Below are positions 1-7,825 of a stretch of DNA of 64,000 nt, in pieces (the first letter of the stretch is position 1; each line of letters opens with the position of its first letter). A model generated the notes under the pieces. The model saw only the letters and a program-made list of their open reading frames with translations, was not told the origin of the DNA and ran no database searches. The stretch comes from Mycolicibacterium diernhoferi (GTDB taxonomy: Bacteria; Actinomycetota; Actinomycetes; Mycobacteriales; Mycobacteriaceae). The position numbers and the translations under genes are program-made. The DNA is taken from positions 1,178,001 through 1,242,000 of the forward strand of contig NZ_CP080332.1 in NCBI RefSeq assembly GCF_019456655.1. Reading direction: 5' to 3'.

Positions 1-723
1 TACCCGGACCGGATCTTTTTGGGTATCGGTACCGGTGAGGCGCTCAATGAGATCGCCACCGGCTACGAGGGCGAGTGGCCGGAGTTCAAGGAACGCTATG
101 CCCGGCTGCGTGAGGCGGTGCGGTTGATGCGTGAGTTGTGGCTCGGGGACCGGGTGGATTTCGACGGCGAGTACTACAAGACCAAGGGCGCCTCGATCTA
201 TGACGTGCCTTCCGGTGGTATCCCGATCTACATCGCCGCCGGTGGGCCGCAGGTGGCCAAGTACGCCGGGCGGGCCGGGGACGGGTTCATCTGCACCTCG
301 GGCAAGGGCGAGGAGCTCTACAAGGACAAGCTGATGCCGGCCATGCGGGAGGGTGCGGAGGCGGCGGGCAAGAATCCCGAGGATGTGGACCGGATGATCG
401 AGATCAAGATCTCCTATGACACCGATCCGGAGTTGGCGTTGGAGAACACCCGGTTCTGGGCGCCGTTGTCGTTGACCGCGGAGCAGAAGCATTCCATCGA
501 TGATCCGATCGAGATGGAGAAGGCTGCCGATGCGTTGCCGATCGAGCAGGTGGCCAAGCGCTGGATCGTGGCGTCGGATCCCGACGAGGCGGTGGAGAAG
601 GTCGCCGATTACGTCAAGTGGGGTCTGAACCATCTGGTGTTCCATGCCCCCGGGCATGACCAGCGCCGTTTCCTGCAGCTGTTCAGGTCCGATCTGGAAC
701 CACGGCTGCGCAAACTCGGCTGA
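1..723 (+). CDS. fgd: F420-dependent glucose-6-phosphate dehydrogenase, 3' part
   Basis: The reading frame is open from the first base ([17 protein letters not shown]...), so the gene starts outside the window; 240 C-terminal residues of a protein usually about 336 aa long are present. The luciferase-like fold is recognisable from [12 protein letters not shown] and the C-terminal [15 protein letters not shown]. Fgd oxidises glucose-6-phosphate to 6-phosphogluconolactone and reduces coenzyme F420, the usual source of F420H2 for F420-dependent LLM enzymes, several of which lie downstream here. It converges on gnd across a strong hairpin. The family assignment is firm; what precedes the gene is unknown. 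Confidence 0.95.
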   Translation, partial: YPDRIFLGIGTGEALNEIATGYEGEWPEFKERYARLREAVRLMRELWLGDRVDFDGEYYKTKGASIYDVPSGGIPIYIAAGGPQVAKYAGRAGDGFICTSGKGEELYKDKLMPAMREGAEAAGKNPEDVDRMIEIKISYDTDPELALENTRFWAPLSLTAEQKHSIDDPIEMEKAADALPIEQVAKRWIVASDPDEAVEKVADYVKWGLNHLVFHAPGHDQRRFLQLFRSDLEPRLRKLG

Positions 724-736
724 GGTTCGGTGGTTC

Positions 737-780
737 GGCCCATTCTGCCGCCGCGGTGATCCGCGGCGGCAGAATGGGCC
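737..780. terminator. Bidirectional hairpin between fgd and gnd
   Basis: A perfect 20-bp inverted repeat (arms 737-756 and 761-780) with a TGAT loop lies between two convergent genes. There is no long T-run, as is common for mycobacterial hairpins. Confidence 0.8.
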
Positions 781-786
781 GGACTG

Positions 787-1671
787 CTATTGGCTGCTCT
801 TGACGGAGTGGCCGCCGAACTGATTGCGCAGAGCGGCAACGGCTTTCATGGTCGGCGAGTCGTCCTGGCGGGAGCGGAAGCGGTCGAACAGTGACCCGGC
901 GATGGTGGGGACCGGAACCCGTAGCCGGATGGCCTCTTCCACCGTCCAGCGGCCCTCGCCGGAGTCCTCGGTGTAGCCGCTGATGCCGCCGAGTCCGGGA
1001 TCCTCCTTGAGGGCCTTGGCCAGCAACTGCTGCAACCAGGACCGCACCACGGTACCGTTCGACCAGGCCTGGATCACCGCTTGCGGGTCCCGCACGAGGT
1101 CTTCGGCGGCCAGCATCTCGTAGCCCTCGGAGTAGGCGGTCATCAGGGCGTACTCGATGCCGTTGTGCACCATCTTGGTGAAGTGGCCGGCACCGACCGG
1201 TCCGGCGTGCACGAATCCGTCTTCGAGTGCACCCTCAGGGCGCAGGGTGTCGAAGATCGGCATGGCTCGAGCGACATCCTCGTCGCTGCCGCCGACCATC
1301 AGGCCGTAGCCTTCGGTGAGGCCCCATACACCGCCGGAGACTCCCGCGTCGACGTAGCCAATTCCCTTCTTCCCCAGCAGTTCTGCGTGCGGAAGGTCAT
1401 CGGTGTAGCGCGAGTTGCCGCCGTCGATCACCAGATCTCCTGCGCTGAGCACATCGGCCAGCGATCGGATGGTCTCGGTGGTGATGGCACCGGACGGGAC
1501 CATCACCCAGACGATGCGTGGCGCGGACAGTGACTCTGCCAGCGCGGTAAGCGTTGATACATCGCTGATCTCGGCACGGGTGTCGTAGCCGATGACCTCA
1601 TGGCCGCCCCGGCGCAGTCGTTCGCGCATGTTGAAGCCCATCTTGCCCAGTCCAACAAGACCCAATTGCAT
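787..1671 (-). CDS. gnd: 6-phosphogluconate dehydrogenase (decarboxylating), short NAD-type
   Basis: Converts 6-phosphogluconate to ribulose-5-phosphate and CO2. The 294-aa protein opens with the Rossmann motif GLVGLGKMG and has IDGGNSRYTDD and VDAGVSGGVWGL (substrate loop) and HNGIEYALM (catalytic Lys/His region GAGHFTKMVHNGIEY). The length fits the short, roughly 300-aa class rather than the 470-aa class. The start at 1671 was chosen because MQLGLVGLG is the canonical N-terminus and AAAGG lies about 8 nt upstream; the frame stays open further upstream but without family similarity. It lies between fgd and pgi, so three glucose-6-phosphate or pentose-phosphate enzymes are clustered. Confidence 0.93.
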   Translation of the reverse strand: MQLGLVGLGKMGFNMRERLRRGGHEVIGYDTRAEISDVSTLTALAESLSAPRIVWVMVPSGAITTETIRSLADVLSAGDLVIDGGNSRYTDDLPHAELLGKKGIGYVDAGVSGGVWGLTEGYGLMVGGSDEDVARAMPIFDTLRPEGALEDGFVHAGPVGAGHFTKMVHNGIEYALMTAYSEGYEMLAAEDLVRDPQAVIQAWSNGTVVRSWLQQLLAKALKEDPGLGGISGYTEDSGEGRWTVEEAIRLRVPVPTIAGSLFDRFRSRQDDSPTMKAVAALRNQFGGHSVKSSQ

Positions 1672-1961
1672 GGTGAAACCTTTCGTTGCGGTCGTGGACC
1701 AGCCCAGCCGGAAGAGCAGGTGAAGCCGAAGATGTTGCTGGGTAACCGAGTCCAGATCCATTGACGGGGCGCACTCGTATAGTGGCGTCAGCCCGGCAGT
1801 GATCGTATCCCAGCAGGTCGGCCGTCGAGAAGTACCGTGGGACAGCGACCTTCGCGTCATTCTTGCCTGCTGTACGCTGCCGTTGCAGGCGCGGGTGGTT
1901 GATCGGACACCCGGTCGCTGTTGCGCCGAGATGCGCGGTCTGAGCGCACCTAGAGAACGGG

Positions 1962-3632
1962 ATGGTCATGGCTGGTCGAATCGGAACCGGAGATATTTGC
2001 ACTACACCCGCGTGGGAAGCGTTGTCGCGCCATCATGACGCCGTGGCCGGGCAAACTCTGCGGGAGCTGTTCGCGCAGGACCCGCGCCGCGGCACCGAGT
2101 TCACGCTGACCGTGGGTGATCTGTACATCGACTACAGCAAGCACCGGGTGACACGCGAAACCCTGGATCTGCTGGCCGATCTGGCTGTCGCGGCCGACCT
2201 GGAGGGCCGGCGTGCCGCGATGTTCGCCGGTGCGCACATCAACACCTCCGAGGACCGGGCGGTGCTGCACACCGCGCTGCGGCTGCCCCGGGATGCGGTG
2301 TTGGAGGTGGACGGTCAGGACGTCGTCGCCGATGTGCACGAGGTGCTCGACGCGATGGGCGCGTTCTGTGACCGGTTGCGTTCCGGACAGTGGACCGGGG
2401 CCACCGGTGAGCGCATCACCTGCGTGGTCAACATCGGGATCGGCGGCTCGGATCTGGGCCCGGTGATGGTCTACGAGGCGCTGCGCCACTACGCCGATGC
2501 CGGTATCTCGGCGCGGTTCGTCTCCAATGTCGACCCCGCCGACCTGGTCGCCAAGCTCGACGGTCTCGACCCGGCCACAACGCTTTTCGTCATCGCCTCC
2601 AAGACGTTCTCCACACTGGAGACGTTGACCAACGCCACCGCGGCGCGGCGCTGGCTCATCGACGCGCTCGGCGAGGACGCCGTCGCCAAGCACTTCGTGG
2701 CGGTCTCCACCAACAAGAAGCTGGTCGACGAGTTCGGCATCGACACCGCCAACATGTTCGGTTTCTGGGACTGGGTCGGCGGGCGCTATTCGGTGGACAG
2801 CGCCATCGGGCTCAGCGTGATGGCGGTGATCGGCCGGGAACGCTTCGCCGAGTTCCTGGCCGGGTTCCATCTGGTCGACGAGCACTTCCGCACCGCGCCG
2901 CTGACCGAGAACGCGCCGGTGATGCTCGGGCTGATCGGGCTTTGGTACAACAATTTCTTCGGCGCGCAGTCGCGTGCGGTGCTGCCCTACTCCAACGATC
3001 TGTCCCGGTTCGCCGCCTACCTGCAGCAGCTGACGATGGAGTCCAACGGCAAGTCGGTGCGCGCCGACGGCACCCCGGTCACCGCCGATACCGGTGAGAT
3101 CTATTGGGGCGAACCGGGAACCAACGGCCAGCACGCCTTCTACCAGTTGCTGCACCAGGGCACCCGGCTGATCCCGGCAGACTTCATCGGGTTCTGCGAG
3201 CCCACCGACGATCTGCCGACCGCCGACGGCACGGGCAGCATGCACGACCTGTTGATGAGCAACTTCTTCGCCCAGACCCAGGTCCTGGCATTCGGCAAGA
3301 CCGCCGCCGAAATCGCGGCCGAAGGTACCGACGCCGACGTCGTCGCGCACAAGGTGATGCCGGGCAACCGGCCGACCACCTCGATCCTGGCCACCAAGCT
3401 GACCCCGTCGGTCATCGGCCAGCTCATCGCGCTCTACGAGCATCAGGTCTTCACCGAGGGCGTCATCTGGGGTATCGACTCGTTCGACCAGTGGGGAGTC
3501 GAACTGGGCAAGACCCAGGCCAAGGCCCTGTTGCCGGTGCTCACCGACGATGCCGCGCCGCCCGATCAGAGCGACACCTCCACCGACGCGCTGGTGCGCC
3601 GCTACCGCACCCAGCGCGGACGCACCGCCTGA
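1962..3632 (+). CDS. pgi: Glucose-6-phosphate isomerase
   Basis: Cytosolic interconversion of glucose-6-phosphate and fructose-6-phosphate. Length 556 aa, normal for the family. Signature stretches are [44 protein letters not shown] and the C-terminal [14 protein letters not shown] with the active-site Lys. ATG 1962 and ATG 1968 are both possible; a TAGAGA hexamer at 1951-1956 sits only 5 nt before 1962, so the transcript may be leaderless or nearly so. Transcribed away from gnd. The IS30 element begins 7 bp after its stop codon. Confidence 0.96.
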   Translation: MVMAGRIGTGDICTTPAWEALSRHHDAVAGQTLRELFAQDPRRGTEFTLTVGDLYIDYSKHRVTRETLDLLADLAVAADLEGRRAAMFAGAHINTSEDRAVLHTALRLPRDAVLEVDGQDVVADVHEVLDAMGAFCDRLRSGQWTGATGERITCVVNIGIGGSDLGPVMVYEALRHYADAGISARFVSNVDPADLVAKLDGLDPATTLFVIASKTFSTLETLTNATAARRWLIDALGEDAVAKHFVAVSTNKKLVDEFGIDTANMFGFWDWVGGRYSVDSAIGLSVMAVIGRERFAEFLAGFHLVDEHFRTAPLTENAPVMLGLIGLWYNNFFGAQSRAVLPYSNDLSRFAAYLQQLTMESNGKSVRADGTPVTADTGEIYWGEPGTNGQHAFYQLLHQGTRLIPADFIGFCEPTDDLPTADGTGSMHDLLMSNFFAQTQVLAFGKTAAEIAAEGTDADVVAHKVMPGNRPTTSILATKLTPSVIGQLIALYEHQVFTEGVIWGIDSFDQWGVELGKTQAKALLPVLTDDAAPPDQSDTSTDALVRRYRTQRGRTA

Positions 3633-3639
3633 CCACAAC

Positions 3640-3664
3640 GGCGAAACACGCGTACCCGCTGCTC
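3640..3664 (+). repeat. IS30 left terminal inverted repeat
   Basis: 25 bp starting GGCGAAACACGCGTACC, identical to the reverse complement of 5002-5026. Confidence 0.9.
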
Positions 3665-3679
3665 CCAAGCCAGGCGGTT

Positions 3680-4954
3680 TCAAGTCGTGGTTGCAACAGC
3701 GGGTGGTTTAGGCGGGTCTGACAGTAATGCGTCGAGGGCTTCGGCGGGTGTTCTCCAGCCCAGGGTCTGGCGGGGTCGGTTGTTGAGTTTGGCGGCGACG
3801 TAGTCGAGGTAGTCGGCGGGAAAGACCGATAGGTCAGTGCCTTTGGGGAAGTATTGGCGCAGGAGGCCGTTGGTGTTCTCGTTGGTGCCTCGTTGCCAGG
3901 GTGAGTGCGGATCGCAGAAGTAGATGTCGAGATCGGTGGCTGCAGCGATCTTGGCGTGGTTGGCCATTTCGATGCCCTGGTCCCAGGTCAGCGTGCGGGC
4001 CATGATCGCGGGCAGCTGGGCGATTTTGGCCACGATGGCCTCTTGGACTGCCAGGGCGCCGTGGTTATCGGGTAGGTGCAGCAGGATCACGAACCGGGTG
4101 CTGCGTTCGACCAGGGTGCCGATCGCGGACTTGTTTTCCGTTCCAGTGATCAGGTCGCCTTCCCAATGGCCGGGGATGGCACGATCCTCGACCTCGGCAG
4201 GCCGGTCACTGATGCTGACCATGTCCCGGATACGCGGGCGTCGCTGGTCGGGGCGGTGCTGCGGTTTGCGCAGTGCTCGACCCGTGCGCAAACACGTGTG
4301 CAAGTCGCGGCGCAGATTCCCCTTGCCCTGCACGTAGATTGCCTGGTAGATCGTCTCGTGCGACACCCACATCTCCGGATCGTCGGGGAACTCCCACCGT
4401 AACCGGTGGGCGATCTGGGCTGGGCTGTGCTGTTCGTGGCCCAACCGGTACTGCACGGCATCGCGCAGCCGCGCATTGGTGGCCAGCTTGCCCGCCTTGG
4501 GGCGTCGAGCCCGGTGCTCGGAGCGGACCTGGGCCAGCAACGCGTCGTACTTCAACCTCGTGGTGCGACCGCTCTGGCGGGCCCCGAAGCGTTCCTTGCG
4601 CCGGTAGCCGGACTTGCCGCCATTGTGGGCGGCGATGGCACCATTGACGTCGAGTTCGTATTTGATCGTCGAGGCCGGCCGGCCCAAGCTGCGCCCTATC
4701 GAGTTCAGCGATTCATAGTTGTGCACGCCGATCTGGATCCGGATCCGATCAGCCAGATCCAGGCGCCGTCGCCGACCGTTCTTCCTAGGGGCAGTGAACT
4801 GGGGTTTCACCCCGCCAGCGTCAGCGAACCACGTGACCCCAGTCGTTACCGACACGCCGGCAGCCACAGCGGCCTGACGTTCGGTCAGGCCGGCACCGAT
4901 ATGACCCCAAAACGCTTCACGAACAGACCTGAGCGATCTCCGAGACAACAGCAC
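3680..4954 (-). CDS. IS30-family transposase
   Basis: A 424-aa DDE transposase. The N-terminal part carries helix-turn-helix regions (residues about 20-45 and 80-100, ESLNSIGRSLGRPASTIKYE). The catalytic core has D267 (GHWEGDLITG), D325 (LTWDQGIE) and E359 (WQRGTNENTNGLLRQYFPKG), a D-D-34-E spacing typical of IS30, and ends with LNNRPRQTLGWRTPAEAL. No frameshift or internal stop is seen. Confidence 0.95.
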   Translation of the reverse strand: MLLSRRSLRSVREAFWGHIGAGLTERQAAVAAGVSVTTGVTWFADAGGVKPQFTAPRKNGRRRRLDLADRIRIQIGVHNYESLNSIGRSLGRPASTIKYELDVNGAIAAHNGGKSGYRRKERFGARQSGRTTRLKYDALLAQVRSEHRARRPKAGKLATNARLRDAVQYRLGHEQHSPAQIAHRLRWEFPDDPEMWVSHETIYQAIYVQGKGNLRRDLHTCLRTGRALRKPQHRPDQRRPRIRDMVSISDRPAEVEDRAIPGHWEGDLITGTENKSAIGTLVERSTRFVILLHLPDNHGALAVQEAIVAKIAQLPAIMARTLTWDQGIEMANHAKIAAATDLDIYFCDPHSPWQRGTNENTNGLLRQYFPKGTDLSVFPADYLDYVAAKLNNRPRQTLGWRTPAEALDALLSDPPKPPAVATTT

Positions 4955-5001
4955 TCCTCAAGTAGTGCTGTTGCATCCACCCCTTGAAGCCAAGCCACCT
5001 T

Positions 5002-5026
5002 GAGCAGCGGGTACGCGTGTTTCGCC
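5002..5026 (-). repeat. IS30 right terminal inverted repeat
   Basis: Perfect inverted partner of 3640-3664. Confidence 0.9.
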
Positions 5027-5423
5027 AGCGGGTTATCCGCGAGAAGTAGCAACGGGCGCTGACCGACTAGTCGATTTCGACGAGTGGCGCTGCCATGAGC
5101 CGGGTTTGGGTGCCGCGATGACGCCGGCCGGGCCTACACATTCGTGCCATGCGCCCGGGGGTGGTTCCTCCGATTGTGGGATGCCGCTTGCGTCGGCTGT
5201 GAGCAGAATGTCATCTGCGCGTCGGTGGTACCGAAGATCACGATGTTTCGGAGGCGGCGCAATTTTCCGGCCCGACATGGTGATTCGTCATCGCTGTCAG
5301 GTCGGTGAACGCTTCCGCAACGATTCGCTGATCGGGCACGGGTGTTCCGTGCCGGCCCCGGCCTGTCTGCTTGTCACCCACTCTGTCTGACCATACGAAT
5401 TGCGCTGACACCTAAGGAATTCA
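5027..5423. other. Gap between the IS and the porin gene
   Basis: No convincing gene in these 397 bp. Short frames on both strands have no family resemblance. The last 55 bp hold the likely porin promoter; the rest may be remnant sequence displaced by the IS. Confidence 0.5.
5371..5399 (+). promoter_or_regulatory. Candidate porin promoter
   Basis: TTGTCA (5371-5376), 17-bp spacer, TACGAA (5394-5399). The predicted start of transcription is about 18 nt upstream of the ATG, with AAGGA (5414-5418) as ribosome binding site. Confidence 0.5.
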
Positions 5424-6065
5424 ATGACATCTCGCTGGGCCTTGTTCGCTGCGACGTTGGCTGCCGCGCTTGTCGGCGGTCTGACCACCAGCAGTCCTGC
5501 TGCCGCCGGGTTGGACAATGAGAAGAGCCTCATCGACAGCCATGGGCGGACGCTGACCATTCAGCAGTGGGACACGTTCCTCAACGGCGTCCCGCCGCTG
5601 GACCGCAACCGGCTGACCAGGGAGTGGTTCCACACAGGTAAGGCCAAGTACTCCGTAACCGGCCCCGGTGCAGACACTTTCACCGGTACCCTGCAGCTGG
5701 GTTACCAGGTGAGCTTCCCCTGGACCATGGGCGTCTCGATGAACTTCAGCTACTCGACACCCAACGTCGGCATCTGGTGGTGGGGCGAGAAGGAAAACCA
5801 CCTCGACAAGTTCGACGACATCTATACCCCGCCCTTCTTCCCCGGCGGCAGCATCTCCGTCGATCTGGGCAACGGCCCGGGGCTCCAGGAGGTGGCGACC
5901 TTCTCCAGCCCGGTCGAAGGGCCCGAAGGCAAGATCACGGTGTCCAACGCGCACGGCACCGTCACGGGCGTCACCGGTGGAGTTGTGTTGCGTCCCTTCG
6001 CGAAACTGATCACCGCGGATGGGGAAGAGGTCAGCACGTTCGGCGAACCCTGGAACATGAACTAG
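5424..6065 (+). CDS. MspA-family outer-membrane porin
   Basis: A 213-aa precursor with a signal peptide of about 28 residues (cut after SSPAAA). The mature part begins GLDNEKSLIDSHGRTLTIQQWDT and continues with FLNGVPPLDRNRLTREWFHTGKAKY, NAHGTVTGVTGG and the terminal YGEPWNMN-like FGEPWNMN, closely matching MspA of M. smegmatis. MspA porins form octameric mycomembrane channels for small hydrophilic solutes. The constriction loop differs: in place of the MspA acidic DDGDI stretch this protein has three consecutive Trp (118-120) followed by GEKENHLDKFDD. Pore size or selectivity may therefore differ (inference). Confidence 0.95.
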   Translation: MTSRWALFAATLAAALVGGLTTSSPAAAGLDNEKSLIDSHGRTLTIQQWDTFLNGVPPLDRNRLTREWFHTGKAKYSVTGPGADTFTGTLQLGYQVSFPWTMGVSMNFSYSTPNVGIWWWGEKENHLDKFDDIYTPPFFPGGSISVDLGNGPGLQEVATFSSPVEGPEGKITVSNAHGTVTGVTGGVVLRPFAKLITADGEEVSTFGEPWNMN

Positions 6066-6092
6066 TTCGGTCGGCGAGTTTGGCGGAGGGAC

Positions 6093-6121
6093 TTTACCTG
6101 CGCGCCGGAACATCGTAATAT
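6093..6121 (+). promoter_or_regulatory. Promoter of LLM gene 6186
   Basis: TTTACC (6093-6098), 17-bp spacer, TAATAT (6116-6121). The predicted start of transcription near 6128 coincides with the left edge of the palindrome at 6129. Confidence 0.6.
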
Positions 6122-6128
6122 CACCTAC

Positions 6129-6146
6129 ATACCGACCGGTCGGAAG
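6129..6146. promoter_or_regulatory. TetR-type operator, site A
   Basis: ATACCGACCGGTCGGAAG. The inner 12 bp CCGACCGGTCGG are a perfect palindrome. One of six related sites in the window (consensus ATACCGACCGGTCGGTAT). It sits at the predicted +1, consistent with repression. Confidence 0.75.
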
Positions 6147-6185
6147 ATGTCGGGGTTGTGAAACTTCAGTGAGGGGTTAGTCGAG

Positions 6186-7301
6186 ATGCATGTTGGTCTG
6201 AATCTGAATATTCAGAATTTGGGTCGGGCAAGTTCGGACCGTGAGGCGATGGCCCGCGAGATGCGGTTTGCCCAGTTGGCGGAGAAGGTGGGTTTCGACT
6301 CGCTGTGGATGCCGGAGCATCACTTCACCGATTACATGTTGACCCCGAATGTGCCGCAGTTGTTGGCCTGGATTGCCGGGCAGACGGAGACGTTGCGGCT
6401 GGGAACATCGGTCAGTGTGTTGCCGTGGCAGGATCCTATCCGTACGGCGGAAAGCTTTGTGGTGCTGGACAACCTGAGTCAGGGTCGGGCGATGCTCGGT
6501 TTGGGGCGTGGGTTGGGCCGGGTGGAGTTCGATGCGTTCCGGTTGCAGATGGGTGAGTCGCGGCGTCGGTTCGTGGAGTACTCGGAGGCGATTCTGCATG
6601 CCTTGGAGACCGGGGTGATGGAGTACGACGGCGATCTGTACAAGCAGCCGCGGTGTGAGATCCGGCCGGAGCCGTATGCGTCGGTGCGTGGTCGGACGTT
6701 CGCCTCGGCGGTGTCGCCGGAGTCGATGGACATCATGGCCCGGTTGGGTGTGGGTTTGATGGTGATTGCGCAGAAGCCGTGGCCGACGGTGCAGGCGGAT
6801 CTGGACACCTATCGGGCGCGGTACAACGAGTTGCGTGGTGAGGAACCGCCCAAGCCGTTGATCAACGTGTACGTCGGTGTCGGCGAGACCGAGGCCGAGG
6901 CCACCGAGATGCGCGAGCGCTACCTCCAGAACTACGCGCTGTCGACGGTGGAGCATTACGAGTTCGACAATGTCGGGTTCGAGAAGATCGAAGGCTACGA
7001 GTACTACGGCAACCTGGCCCGCAACATCGAAAAGCACGGTGTGGACGGTTTCGCTCGATTCCTGGCCGATCTGCAGGTGTGGGGTACACCGGACCAGGTC
7101 GCCGAGAAGCTGATGTCGTATGTGGATCGCATCGATGCCGGTGGTATCGCGATCGTCCCGTCCTACGGCGGGATGTCCACCGAGGTGGCGAACAAGAACT
7201 TCGACCTCATCGCCGAGCACGTGGTGCCGGCGCTGAAGGCCAAGGATGTGGGCGGCGACCTGGGAATCCAGTACGGAGTGAATACCGCCGCAGCGGTCTG
7301 A
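6186..7301 (+). CDS. LLM-class flavin-dependent oxidoreductase (limonene-monooxygenase-like)
   Basis: A 371-aa luciferase-like TIM-barrel protein. N-terminal strand MHVGLNLNIQN, the FDSLWMPEHHFTDY motif (residues about 37-50), LRLGTSVSVLPWQDPIRTAE and LGLGRGLGRVEFDAFRL are typical of two-component FMNH2-dependent monooxygenases of the alkanal/limonene type. FMN is more likely than F420, but the cofactor cannot be decided. It is monocistronic, controlled by operator site A and closed by the hairpin at 7324. Such enzymes need reduced flavin from a partner; the only flavin reductase in the island is at 39722, under the same operator type. Confidence 0.88.
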   Translation: MHVGLNLNIQNLGRASSDREAMAREMRFAQLAEKVGFDSLWMPEHHFTDYMLTPNVPQLLAWIAGQTETLRLGTSVSVLPWQDPIRTAESFVVLDNLSQGRAMLGLGRGLGRVEFDAFRLQMGESRRRFVEYSEAILHALETGVMEYDGDLYKQPRCEIRPEPYASVRGRTFASAVSPESMDIMARLGVGLMVIAQKPWPTVQADLDTYRARYNELRGEEPPKPLINVYVGVGETEAEATEMRERYLQNYALSTVEHYEFDNVGFEKIEGYEYYGNLARNIEKHGVDGFARFLADLQVWGTPDQVAEKLMSYVDRIDAGGIAIVPSYGGMSTEVANKNFDLIAEHVVPALKAKDVGGDLGIQYGVNTAAAV

Positions 7302-7323
7302 CCGACCGTAGATCGCCTATCGG

Positions 7324-7363
7324 AAATGCCGGTGGGGCTCGATTCGAGCCCACCGGCATTTTT
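7324..7363 (+). terminator. Terminator after LLM 6186
   Basis: Inverted repeat AAATGCCGGTGG.../...CCACCGGCATTT with one bulged G and a GATTC loop, followed by a T-rich stretch. A strong intrinsic-type hairpin. Confidence 0.85.
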
Positions 7364-7396
7364 GTATTTTGTGGCGCACCTTCCTCCGGTTACCGG

Positions 7397-7416
7397 CGTG
7401 TTACCTGCGTTACACG
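7397..7416. promoter_or_regulatory. Imperfect palindrome upstream of permease operon
   Basis: CGTGTTACCTGCGTTACACG is close to self-complementary (half-site CGTGTnAC). It lies about 190 bp upstream of the operon. A regulator site is an inference from symmetry only. Confidence 0.35.
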
Positions 7417-7609
7417 ATTCGTCCAACGGGCGGCCGTGCGTTTCCCCTTTTCTGGGATGGCCGGGGGAGACGTTGACGCGGAGAATTATTCCGGAGGCAA
7501 GGATGGCTGCTGTGCGGCCGTCGTGGCTTGGGCTCCGCGCGATGCTGCATGCGGCAGCTGAGACGGTTGCGGACGACCGCCCGCAACGGGATGGAAGGAA
7601 CACCCACCT

Positions 7610-7825
7610 ATGGCGACTACGCCCACCGCCCCGCCGGACGTCGAAAAGACGTCCGACGCGGATCTCGACCAGGCGCTCCGCGAGGCTGTGCTGACCATCG
7701 AGAGCACGGAATACCAGAACGGGAACGTGGCCTTCAGCCCGCTCACCACACGTGACTGGGTCATCATCGCCACCGCCTACGTCCTGCTCCCGGCTCTGCT
7801 GGCATTGGTGGTGGGCACCGCATGA
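7610..7825 (+). CDS. Small single-pass membrane protein coupled to NCS1 permease
   Basis: 71 aa. A soluble acidic N-terminus (TPPDVEKTSDADLDQALREAVL region) is followed by SPLTTRDW and one hydrophobic helix (residues about 48-69, WVIIATAYVLLPALLALVVGTA). AAGGAA lies 11 nt upstream of the ATG. Its stop overlaps the permease start (ATGA at 7822), so translation is coupled and it probably acts with the permease. I recognise no named family. Confidence 0.75.
   Translation: MATTPTAPPDVEKTSDADLDQALREAVLTIESTEYQNGNVAFSPLTTRDWVIIATAYVLLPALLALVVGTA

Larger units (their letters stand above)
3640..5026. mobile_element. IS30-family insertion sequence, complete
   Basis: A 1387-bp element bounded by perfect 25-bp terminal inverted repeats (3640-3664 and 5002-5026). 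The similarity of the ends continues imperfectly to about 60 bp (3640-3700 against 4967-5026, one gap). It carries one transposase gene on the minus strand whose stop codon lies inside the left end. No convincing short target duplication is visible (flanks AAC and AGC). Transposase and both ends are intact, so the copy looks potentially active. Confidence 0.9.
7302..7609. other. Leader region of the first permease operon
   Basis: 308 bp without a supported gene. It holds the terminator at 7324-7363 and an imperfect 20-bp palindrome at 7397-7416 (CGTGTTACCTGCGTTACACG), a possible operator. No six-site-type palindrome was found here, and no clear -35/-10 pair. Confidence 0.5.

Noticed and set aside
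1761..1783. TTGACG...TATAGT promoter between gnd and pgi
   Set aside because: The spacer is only 11 bp, too short for a sigma-70-type promoter.
1950..3683. Long open frame (577 codons) on the minus strand over pgi
   Set aside because: Antisense shadow of pgi; low-complexity G/R/D/H-rich translation with no domain, typical for high-GC coding DNA.
3629..5036. Target-site duplication of the IS30 element
   Set aside because: Bases next to the two ends (AAC and AGC) do not match.
5033..5390. Short frames between IS30 and the porin
   Set aside because: No ribosome binding site of quality and no recognisable sequence.
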